Positions 1-5,992 of a DNA stretch of 13,015 nucleotides are shown here, one piece after another. Numbering within the stretch: position 1 is the first letter of the stretch; each line of letters starts with the position of its first letter. The stretch comes from Oscillospiraceae bacterium (GTDB lineage: Bacteria > Bacillota > Clostridia > Oscillospirales > Ruminococcaceae). The stretch spans positions 1 through 13,015 of the forward strand of contig JAQXNQ010000016.1 in NCBI GenBank assembly GCA_029098085.1, read 5' to 3'. The notes beneath the pieces were generated by a model. The model worked only from the letters and a program-made list of their open reading frames with translations. It was not told the origin of the DNA and made no database searches. Position numbers and translations under genes: made by a program.

Positions 1-1023
1 CACCCGCATCTTTTCCCGGTACTGCCCCGGGGTCATGCCCAGATAGCGCTTGAAATTGCGGATCAGGGCGGCGCTGCCGGAATAGCCCACCTTGGCGGCG
101 ATGTCCTCCAGAGACGGGGCGGTATCCCGCAGCAGCCCGGAGGCCTGCTCCAGCCGGACGCCGTTGAGGAAGGGCAGGAAATTTTCGCCGGTCTGCTCCT
201 TGAAGTAGCCGGACAGGTAGTTGGAGTTCATGCCGAAGGCCGAGGCCACTGAATTGAGACTCAGGTTGGGATCGGCGCTGTTCTGACGGATATGCTCGAG
301 AATCTGGTCGATCATCTGGCCGCCCTGCCGCTTGCGGCCGTTGATGTAGATGCAGATGGTATAGAACATCTGCCGCAGGGTCGCTTCCATGTCCTGAATG
401 TTGTTGCAGGAGGTAATCTGCCGGGAGCAGTCGCTGTCCTCTCCGAAGATTTCGGCGGTGCTGTAGCCCAGGGTGCTGATGACCTTGATGGCGGTGCCCA
501 TCAGGTTGAAAAAGAGGCAGCGGGAGACCTCCAGAGTCAGGCTGGCATTGATGAAATTCTCCAGAATCACCCGATCCAGAATTTCGTCGGCGTTTTTCAG
601 GTAGAGGTCGGAGGAGGCATAGGCGCTGGAATTGGAGATGATCCGGTCGGAGCCGGCATAGTAAAGAGCGATGGAATCGATGAAATTGTAGACCACGGCG
701 TATTCATCCAGCGTCTTCATGACCTGCACCGACCGGTAGCGCTTCAGGTCGCTGAGGGTACTGCCGGAAAAGGACAGACTGCTGACATCGCTGTTGAAGG
801 AAACGTCCAGCATCAGCTTGTTGATGTTGTTCATCTTTTCGTCGAAGGTCTCCCGGATCTGCCGGAGGATGACGGTATTGTAGTCCTCCGCCTGGGCGCT
901 GCTGAAGCGGTTGTAGCCCTGGAACGAGACGGTGGCCACCACAATGGCCACCAGCAGAACCACAAAATTCGAGATGACAAGGCTCTGGTAGACGCTTTTC
1001 TTTTTTATGAATGCTCCTTCCAA
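1..1023 (-). CDS. Membrane-anchored AraC-family (YesN-like) regulator, C-terminal end cut by window, probably internally deleted
   Basis: The frame is open from a TTG at 1023 to the window edge (341 codons, no stop reached). Residues are numbered from that TTG. Residues 15-34 form one strong membrane helix after a lysine cluster (K7-K9). Residues 35-140 resemble the start of the extracellular sensor of YesN-type regulators. Residues 142-240 resemble the cytosolic segment before the DNA-binding domain. Residues 242-341 are a two-helix-turn-helix AraC domain (HTH1 about 255-275, HTH2 about 303-330) ending in GMTPGQYREKMR, so only a few residues should be missing at the C-terminus. Full-length relatives are usually about 700-780 aa with two membrane helices. 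Here the second helix and about 400 residues are absent, so the DNA-binding domain would lie on the wrong side of the membrane. The start is uncertain: a strong AAGGAG (1014-1019) sits five bases before an ATA (1006-1008), whereas the TTG has only a weak site. It may be a decayed gene. A role as regulator of a nearby glycan operon is typical of the family but unproven here. Confidence 0.8.
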   Translation of the reverse strand, partial: MEGAFIKKKSVYQSLVISNFVVLLVAIVVATVSFQGYNRFSSAQAEDYNTVILRQIRETFDEKMNNINKLMLDVSFNSDVSSLSFSGSTLSDLKRYRSVQVMKTLDEYAVVYNFIDSIALYYAGSDRIISNSSAYASSDLYLKNADEILDRVILENFINASLTLEVSRCLFFNLMGTAIKVISTLGYSTAEIFGEDSDCSRQITSCNNIQDMEATLRQMFYTICIYINGRKRQGGQMIDQILEHIRQNSADPNLSLNSVASAFGMNSNYLSGYFKEQTGENFLPFLNGVRLEQASGLLRDTAPSLEDIAAKVGYSGSAALIRNFKRYLGMTPGQYREKMRV

Positions 1024-1106
1024 AAGGCTGCAAAGACCGCCCGGATAGAATTGGAACTTTATCTGTAAAGAAATTTCCTTATTTCCGAATTACAGGTGAC
1101 AGTACC

Positions 1107-1135
1107 AGTATATCATGAAGATTTTGTGAATGCAA
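1107..1135 (-). promoter_or_regulatory. Sigma-A-type promoter of the AraC-family regulator
   Basis: Read on the minus strand, TTGCAT (1130-1135), a 17-base spacer and TATACT (1107-1112) make a good -35/-10 pair. Initiation would be near 1100, about 75-90 bases before the possible start codons. The only upstream ATG in the regulator frame is separated from the gene by a TAA near 1090, so the start must lie downstream. Confidence 0.65.
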
Positions 1136-1159
1136 GCCTTCCGGCGGGACCGTTCGGAT

Positions 1160-1195
1160 GAAGAAATGCGGCGCCGAAGGACAGCGCCGCGTAAA
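1160..1195 (-). terminator. Hairpin after the L,D-transpeptidase-like gene, probable weak terminator
   Basis: GCGGCGC (1168-1174) and GCGCCGC (1184-1190) form a perfect 7-bp GC stem with a 9-base loop, starting 8 bases after the stop of the minus-strand gene. On the minus strand it is followed by ATTTCTTC, which is T-rich but not a clean T-run. It lies between that gene and the promoter of the AraC regulator, so it would separate the two transcripts. Confidence 0.55.
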
Positions 1196-1197
1196 GC

Positions 1198-1824
1198 TCA
1201 AATCGTCTGATCTGTTATGACAATGACCGTCTCCGGCGTCACCAGCTGCAGCAGCCGCTCCACATCTGCCCGTGGCAGAGAGACGCAGCCGGCGGTGGGG
1301 GTACCGGTGGTGCAGTGCAGGAAGATGGCGGAGCCCAGCCCCGGCAGACAGTCGGGGTTGCAGCGGATCTCAAAGCCCAGGGCGTAGGCCACGGTTTCCG
1401 CCGCCATATCCTCCGCCGAGCGCCAGCACCGGGGCGTTCCGGCGGGAACGAAGCGGTTGTAGAGGGGTGAAGCGCAGTCGTCCACCCAGCCGTCGCCGGA
1501 CTGGAGCCTCCGGTAGGGCAGGGCGGTGCCGGGGTTGTCCTGCAGGCCGAAGGCCATGCCGGGGAGGAAGATGCCCGCCGGGGTGCAGCGATCCCCCTCC
1601 CGCTTGCTGCGGGTCAGACCTCCGGCACCGATAAAGCCCTGCTGTCGGAGCAGCGGGGTCAGCCCCTGCTCCGTCCGGCGAAGGAAGGTCACCTCCGCCC
1701 GGCTGCCCTTTGCCCGAACGGTCAGCAGGCTCTTTGCAGCGTTCAGAATGGGATCCTGCTCCACGTCCGGCGGACAGAGAGGGGTGGACGCGGACCCGGG
1801 ATGATTCAGTTCTTCGGTTTTCAT
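1198..1824 (-). CDS. L,D-transpeptidase-like YkuD-domain protein (COG3786 type)
   Basis: The gene encodes 208 aa. Proteins of this family form or edit 3-3 peptidoglycan cross-links through a catalytic cysteine. The sequence shows the family pattern: KREGDRCTPAG at about residues 74-84, then GSAIFLH ending at His170, then TAGC with the predicted nucleophile Cys180, followed by VSLPRADVERLL. The TAGC form fits the COG3786 branch better than the canonical SHGC of YkuD. The ATG at 1824 is chosen because an AAAGGAGG ribosome site lies just upstream; the longer reading frame back to 2034 runs through the promoter. The N-terminus is polar, with no signal peptide or membrane helix in either version, which is odd for a cell-wall enzyme. 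It is transcribed alone, divergently from the GH20 operon. The family is fairly sure; activity and location are not. Confidence 0.85.
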   Translation of the reverse strand: MKTEELNHPGSASTPLCPPDVEQDPILNAAKSLLTVRAKGSRAEVTFLRRTEQGLTPLLRQQGFIGAGGLTRSKREGDRCTPAGIFLPGMAFGLQDNPGTALPYRRLQSGDGWVDDCASPLYNRFVPAGTPRCWRSAEDMAAETVAYALGFEIRCNPDCLPGLGSAIFLHCTTGTPTAGCVSLPRADVERLLQLVTPETVIVITDQTI

Positions 1825-1851
1825 AGGCGCCTCCTTTGAATCTTCGCCTTC

Positions 1852-1880
1852 AGTATAGGCGGAAGCGGCAGGGTTGTCAA
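1852..1880 (-). promoter_or_regulatory. Near-consensus sigma-A promoter of the YkuD-domain gene
   Basis: On the minus strand, TTGACA (1875-1880) is a perfect -35, followed by a 17-base spacer and TATACT (1852-1857) as the -10. Transcription would begin near 1845, giving a leader of about 20 bases that holds the AAAGGAGG ribosome site. It is one of the strongest-looking promoters in the window and suggests constitutive expression unless the upstream palindromes bind a regulator. Confidence 0.8.
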
Positions 1881-1888
1881 CGGAAATA

Positions 1889-1934
1889 CGGAAATCCGCA
1901 CCGTTTTCCCATAATCGGTCCGGATTTTCCGGAC
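1889..1934. repeat. Pair of related palindromes, possible operator
   Basis: GTCCGGA-TTT-TCCGGAC (1918-1934) is a perfect 7-bp inverted repeat. A second, shorter element CGGAAATCCG (1889-1898) reads CGGATTTCCG on the other strand and so shares the CGGA...TCCG half-sites. Both lie just upstream of the -35 box at 1875-1880. Neither is followed by a T-run, so a terminator is unlikely. Operator function is an inference from position and symmetry only. Confidence 0.3.
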
Positions 1935-2055
1935 AGCGGGGAATGAGCTGAAAAAGTGCGGGAGATCTTTGTATGGTGCATCCGGCTTTCAGACCTTCTC
2001 CAGGCTGCTCAGATCTTTTCCCTGAAGGAAACACAATGAAAAAAAGAACACGGAC

Positions 2056-2084
2056 TGTTTATTTTATGGCAGATATGCTATAAT
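2056..2084 (+). promoter_or_regulatory. Extended -10 promoter of the GH20 operon
   Basis: A perfect TATAAT (2079-2084) is preceded by TGC, giving an extended -10. At 17-base spacing the -35 is only TGTTTA (2056-2061), which is weak, as is usual for extended -10 promoters. An ATG at 2083 in the gene's frame overlaps this -10 box and so cannot be the translation start. Confidence 0.7.
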
Positions 2085-2163
2085 GGGAGCAGCTGATCCG
2101 GCTGCAGCGTATGAAAACAAAAGAGAAGAGGCGGGAGATGCCGCCGGAAAAAGAGGAAATAAG

Positions 2164-4065
2164 ATGAACCCCATTCTGTTTGATATCAGTGCCCTGGATC
2201 CGGCCCTGCTGCCGGGCCTTTCCGCCCTGAGCGAAGACTATGGCTTTGCCCTGTCCGAAGGGGAAGGCCTTCCGCTGCGGGCCCGCCTCTGGGAGGAAGG
2301 AAGGCTGACCGTTACGCTGGAAAAGGCGGGCGCTGTCATCTGCCATCACACGAAAAACGCCTTTTTCCGGGGCTTCTCTCTGCTGCTGGAGGAGCTGCGG
2401 GCCGGGAAAGGAGAGGCCTTTCTGGAGGAAATTCCCCAGTTTGACGAAAACGGAGCCATGTTCGATGTCTCCCAGGGCAACGCGCTGCTGAAGGTGTCGG
2501 CGGTGAAGGAGCTGCTCCGGCGGATGGCCATGATGGGCCTCAACCTGCTGATGCTCTACTGCGAGGACAGCTACACCGTGGAGGAGGAGCCTTATTTCGG
2601 CTATATGCGGGGCCGGTACACCGAAGAGGAGCTGCGGGAATGCGATGACTACGCCGATCAGTTCGGCATCGAAATGGTGCCCTGCATCCAGACCCTGGGA
2701 CATCTGACTGACGTGCTGAAATGGCCGGCCTTTTCGGAGCTCCGGGAGGATCACGAGACCCTGTTTGTGGGCGGCGAAAAGACCTATGTCTTCATCGAGC
2801 ACCTGATCCGGGCGGCCTCCAGACCCTTCCGTTCCAAACGGATTCACATCGGCATGGACGAGGCCTGGCATCTGGGCCGGGGCCGCTATCTGGACGAGCA
2901 CGGGGTCGTTCCGGTGGAGGACATCATGCAGCGGCATCTGGAGCGGGTCATGGAGATTGTCCGCGGGCTGGGGCTGGAGCCCATGATGTGGAGCGACATG
3001 TTCTTCCGGGCCCTGTGCAGCGACGGCGGCTACTACAGCGCCGACGAGAGCAGGCTGCGGCAGGTGGCTGCCCGGGCGCCGAAGGATGTGTCGATGGTGT
3101 ACTGGGATTACTACCATTTTGACGAGGCCTTCTACAGCCGGTACATCAATCTGCACCGGGCCTTCGGCGAGCCGGTTTTTGCCGGCGGCATCTGGACCTG
3201 GACCGGCTTTGGCCCCAACTGGGGCATGACCTTCGCCACGACCCATCCGGCGCTGGAGAGCTGCAAAAAGCTGGGCGTCCGCCGGGTCTTTGCCACCATC
3301 TGGGGAGACCACGGCACCGAGTGCAATGTCTGGGCCAATCTGCTGGGGCTGTCCCTCTTTGCCGAGCACGGCTGGGCGAGGGCGTTTGATGAGGACAAAT
3401 TCCGCCGCCGGTTTGAGTTCTGCTGCGGCGCCCGCTATGAGGATTTCTACGCCTTGCGGCTGCTGGACGAGATTCCCGGCTGCAGTGAGGGCAATCTGAA
3501 GCAATGCAACGCCTCCAAGTATCTGCTCTGGCAGGATCCGCTGATGGGGCTGTTTGACTATCACTGCAAGGGACTCCCCCTTGGGGAGCATTATGACAAG
3601 CTGGCGGCGCTCTTCCGGGAAGCCTCGGAGCGAAACGGCCGGTATAACAGCCTGTTCCGGTTCTATGCCTGTTTGGCGGATGCCCTTGCGATCAAGGCGG
3701 AGCTGGGTCTGCGGCTGACCGATGCCTACCGGAGCGGCGATCGGGAAGCCTTGCGAGGGCTGGCAGGGGAGGAGCTGCCCCGGCTGCTGGAGCGGGTGGA
3801 GGCGCTGCGCCGCTGCCACAGGCAGAACTGGTTCCGGATCCACAAGGCTATGGGCTGGGATGTGATGGATATGCGCTACGGCTCGCTGCTGATCCGGCTC
3901 CGCTCGGCCATGGAGCAGACCGAAGAATATCTGGAGGGGAGGCTGGAGCGTCTCGAGGAGCTGGAGGAGGAGCGCCGCTCCTTCAACGGAAGCGAAGGGC
4001 CGGTTTCCTACGCCAACTGGTATGGCCGCATTGTTTCGGCCAGCCGCATCGCCCCCGAAGCCTGA
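2164..4065 (+). CDS. GcnA-like family GH20 beta-N-acetylhexosaminidase
   Basis: The gene encodes 633 aa, a usual length for streptococcal GcnA/GH20C-type enzymes. It would release terminal beta-linked GlcNAc or GalNAc from glycans by substrate-assisted catalysis. The catalytic pair is Asp232-Glu233 in HIGMDEAW. Other features of the (beta/alpha)8 barrel are CIQTLGHL, VYWDYYHF, GIWTWTGFGPNW and ATIWGDHGTE. The C-terminal region from about residue 430 is helical. There is no signal peptide or membrane segment, so the enzyme should act in the cytosol on imported oligosaccharides, as proposed for GcnA relatives. The start at 2164 has a GAGG site eight bases upstream; the same frame extends to 2083, but that ATG lies inside the -10 box. 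First gene of a four-gene operon, with 27 bases to the next. The family is secure; the exact glycan is unknown. Confidence 0.92.
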   Translation: MNPILFDISALDPALLPGLSALSEDYGFALSEGEGLPLRARLWEEGRLTVTLEKAGAVICHHTKNAFFRGFSLLLEELRAGKGEAFLEEIPQFDENGAMFDVSQGNALLKVSAVKELLRRMAMMGLNLLMLYCEDSYTVEEEPYFGYMRGRYTEEELRECDDYADQFGIEMVPCIQTLGHLTDVLKWPAFSELREDHETLFVGGEKTYVFIEHLIRAASRPFRSKRIHIGMDEAWHLGRGRYLDEHGVVPVEDIMQRHLERVMEIVRGLGLEPMMWSDMFFRALCSDGGYYSADESRLRQVAARAPKDVSMVYWDYYHFDEAFYSRYINLHRAFGEPVFAGGIWTWTGFGPNWGMTFATTHPALESCKKLGVRRVFATIWGDHGTECNVWANLLGLSLFAEHGWARAFDEDKFRRRFEFCCGARYEDFYALRLLDEIPGCSEGNLKQCNASKYLLWQDPLMGLFDYHCKGLPLGEHYDKLAALFREASERNGRYNSLFRFYACLADALAIKAELGLRLTDAYRSGDREALRGLAGEELPRLLERVEALRRCHRQNWFRIHKAMGWDVMDMRYGSLLIRLRSAMEQTEEYLEGRLERLEELEEERRSFNGSEGPVSYANWYGRIVSASRIAPEA

Positions 4066-4092
4066 GCGGGACTGCAGAAAGGAAGGAAAACC

Positions 4093-4734
4093 ATGAGCAG
4101 CATCTATTACGCTGATCAGAAGGCCATCGATCTGGACCGCTGTCCGGTGGTGTACAGCCGCCCCTTTTCGGAGGCGTCTCTGCGGGAGGATTTCGAGGCG
4201 GCCAGCGGCAGCTGGTCGGTGACGGAGGACGGCTGGCTCACCGGCCTGCACCGGGACAACTCGGGCGGCATGCTCTACACCCGGCAGAGCTGGCCCTTTG
4301 ATACCCTGGTGGAGTTTGACGCCCGGGCGGTGCCGCCCTGCTGCAACGACCTGAACTTTGTGCTGAAGACCTGCGGCTGGGACGCGGAGAAGGGGGACGC
4401 CGGACGGGGCTACATCGCCGGACTGGGCGGCTGGTGGCTGAATAAGGCGGGCATCGAGAAGTATCCCTCCTGCCAGCCCCGGTGCCTGACCAGCCTCTTC
4501 CCGCTGGAGACGGGAAGAGTGTATCACATTGTGGCCGGGGCCATTGAGGGGCACTGCTTCTTCTTTGTAGACGGGCAGCTGGTGGTGGAGATGACCGACC
4601 CCCATCCGGAGGACTTTTCCGACTGCGGCAAAGTGGGCTTCGGCACCTACGCTTCCCACATTCAGTACCGGAATCTCGTGGTCTATAAGGCGGCGTATAC
4701 CTTCCGGGAGCTGAGCTACACACCGGAATTCTAA
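4093..4734 (+). CDS. Concanavalin/jelly-roll-fold protein, possibly YesU (DUF1961)-like
   Basis: The gene encodes 213 aa without a signal peptide. It looks like a single beta-sandwich domain of the concanavalin A-like lectin/glucanase type: repeated beta-strand segments such as GGMLYTRQSW, DTLVEFDAR, VYHIVAGAIEGHCFFFVDG and CGKVGFGTYASHIQYRNLVVY. The stretch with a ligand or product seen as an internal 'FVDGQLVVE' strand followed by 'GKVGFGTY...I.YRNL.VY' is typical of DUF1080/DUF1961-type sandwiches. B. subtilis YesU, in a rhamnogalacturonan cluster, is the nearest named relative I can suggest, but this rests on general resemblance. It is also rich in Trp, Cys and aromatic residues around 85-130. 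It follows the GH20 gene after 27 bases with an AAAGGAAGG site and precedes a deacetylase-like gene by 13 bases, so a role in glycan binding or cleavage is likely. The catalytic function is unknown. Confidence 0.72.
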   Translation: MSSIYYADQKAIDLDRCPVVYSRPFSEASLREDFEAASGSWSVTEDGWLTGLHRDNSGGMLYTRQSWPFDTLVEFDARAVPPCCNDLNFVLKTCGWDAEKGDAGRGYIAGLGGWWLNKAGIEKYPSCQPRCLTSLFPLETGRVYHIVAGAIEGHCFFFVDGQLVVEMTDPHPEDFSDCGKVGFGTYASHIQYRNLVVYKAAYTFRELSYTPEF

Positions 4735-4747
4735 GGAGGACGAGAAT

Positions 4748-5881
4748 ATGAGCGATCTGCTGCACCGGGATAAAGCGCTGCGCTTTCTCTTTCCGCTGGA
4801 CGGGGACTGTCTCTTTCCGGCAGACGGGGAGTGGGACGGGGATGCCCTGACCGTTTCGGTCCGGCTGGCGGGACTGCCCGACGGAGAGGTGACGGTAAAC
4901 GGCCTGCTGGCCCGGCGGGAGGGGGATCATTTTGTCTGCCGGGTGAAGCTGACGGAGCGCTGCTGCCGGCTGAATGCCCGGGATCTGCGGCATCCGCGTC
5001 TGGAGGATCAGGCGACAGTCTATCTGCCCCGGGAGGCCTGGGGCGGCTTTCGGCTGTCGGTGGACGACAACATCCGCTTTCTGTACGAGCTGACCGCCTT
5101 TCCGGAGCGGTATCCCAGTCTGTTTTCCCACCCCTATCTTCGGGTCTATCAGAAAGCCCATGAGCTGTACGGCGCCGCTGTCCACCTGAATCTGTTCTAC
5201 GAAACCGATGTCCGCACCCCCTTTTCGCCGCCGCTGCCCCATTTCAGTCTGGCTGAGATGACCGACCGGTATCGGAAAGAATGGGCGGAAAACGCCTCCT
5301 GGCTGCAGTTGTCCTTCCACGCCAGACAGGAGCTGCCCAATTATCCCTACGACCGGGACAACGGCTCCGCCATCGCCCGGGACTGCGGACGGGTACAGCG
5401 GGAGATCCTGCGGTTCGCGGGAGAAGCCTCCCTTTCCCCGGTGACCACCGTTCACTTCGGTGCCCCCGACCGGCGCTGTCTGCCGGTGCTGAAGGAACTG
5501 GGGGTACGGGGCCTCATGGGCTTTTTTGAGACTGACGCCTCCGGGCGGACGCTGGTCTCCTACCGGTATCCGGCCAGTCTGGTCCGCCGGGCGGGGGAGC
5601 GGGATTTCTTTGTGGATCATGGGCTGGGGCTGACCTTCGGCCGGGTGGATCTGGTGCTCAACAACTGCAATATGGAAAACCTGCTTCCCCGTCTGGAGAA
5701 GATTCTGCAAAGCCCCGGCCGCAGCGGCTTTCTGGAGCTGCTGATCCACGAGCAGTATTTCTACAGGGATTACAGCGAATGCCTGCCCTTTTTCGAGGAG
5801 CTGGTGCTGACCGCCTGCCGTTTCGCCAGCGAGCACGGCTACGGGGGACGCCGGATCCGGGATCTGCTGCCGGAGCTTTGA
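4748..5881 (+). CDS. Divergent NodB-like (polysaccharide deacetylase superfamily) protein
   Basis: The gene encodes 377 aa without a signal peptide. Residues 1-100 look like a beta-rich N-terminal domain with a VTVNG turn. From about residue 101 the sequence resembles the glycoside hydrolase/deacetylase barrel: SVDDNIRFLYEL (Asp106, Asp107) stands where NodB enzymes have TFDD, VHLNLFYE (141-152 region) gives a core strand, WLQLSFHARQE places His191 in a predicted metal-site position, and TTVHFGAP has His236. A conserved-looking LLIHEQYFYRDY (His334, Glu335) is near the C-terminus. Classical NodB proteins have HxxxH in motif 2, which I do not see, so the activity may differ from deacetylation. 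The start has an AAGGAGG site overlapping the upstream stop, and the downstream gene follows at once, so it is cotranscribed with the GH20 and M20 genes. The superfamily is likely; substrate and reaction are inferred only from context. Confidence 0.72.
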   Translation: MSDLLHRDKALRFLFPLDGDCLFPADGEWDGDALTVSVRLAGLPDGEVTVNGLLARREGDHFVCRVKLTERCCRLNARDLRHPRLEDQATVYLPREAWGGFRLSVDDNIRFLYELTAFPERYPSLFSHPYLRVYQKAHELYGAAVHLNLFYETDVRTPFSPPLPHFSLAEMTDRYRKEWAENASWLQLSFHARQELPNYPYDRDNGSAIARDCGRVQREILRFAGEASLSPVTTVHFGAPDRRCLPVLKELGVRGLMGFFETDASGRTLVSYRYPASLVRRAGERDFFVDHGLGLTFGRVDLVLNNCNMENLLPRLEKILQSPGRSGFLELLIHEQYFYRDYSECLPFFEELVLTACRFASEHGYGGRRIRDLLPEL

Positions 5882-5940
5882 AGCATGCGGATGGTACCGG
5901 AGCACGATTTTCATGATAGAAAACGATATGAAAAATCAGA

Positions 5941-5992
5941 AGAAAGGAATGATACCGGGCGCCCGAACAGGCCCGGTATCGCGGGACGCGCT
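5941..5992 (+). promoter_or_regulatory. Perfect hairpin between a Shine-Dalgarno sequence and the M20 start
   Basis: GATACCGGGC (5951-5960) and GCCCGGTATC (5971-5980) form a perfect 10-bp inverted repeat with a 10-base loop. Directly in front is AGAAAGGA (5941-5948), a good ribosome site with no usable in-frame start at normal distance; behind it, 12 bases lead to the ATG at 5993. Folding would bring the ribosome site to about 14 bases from that ATG. There is no T-run, so it is not a standard terminator. It may control translation or protect the mRNA. Confidence 0.5.

Larger units (their letters stand above)
1825..2163. other. Divergent intergenic region between the YkuD-domain gene and the GH20 operon
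   Basis: About 340 bases without a convincing gene. It contains the minus-strand promoter at 1852-1880, two related CGGA...TCCG palindromes at 1889-1898 and 1918-1934, the plus-strand extended -10 promoter at 2079-2084, and a leader of about 75 bases before the GH20 start. I see no riboswitch or transfer RNA in it. Confidence 0.6.

Noticed and set aside
1123..1136. Half of a Rex site (TTCACAA) in the AraC-regulator promoter
   Set aside because: The matching half is absent at the required four-base spacing, so there is no palindrome.
2037..2084. A 15-codon open frame with an AAGGA site upstream, starting MKKRTRTVY
   Set aside because: It has no promoter I can see upstream and its stop lies in the -10 box of the GH20 promoter; probably chance.
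2083..2163. Upstream extension of the GH20 protein by 27 residues
   Set aside because: The ATG lies inside the TATAAT box of the promoter and the added residues are not family-like; the ATG at 2164 has a ribosome site.
2059..4659. An 866-codon open frame on the minus strand opposite the GH20 gene
   Set aside because: It is low-complexity, rich in Gly/Ala/Pro/Gln/His, has no domain signature, and runs antisense to a clear GH20 gene and across the next one; it is a by-product of GC-rich third positions.
5885..5992. M20 protein starting at 5885 with 36 extra residues
   Set aside because: The extension is charged, unlike the family, and encoded by the hairpin region; kept only as an alternative.
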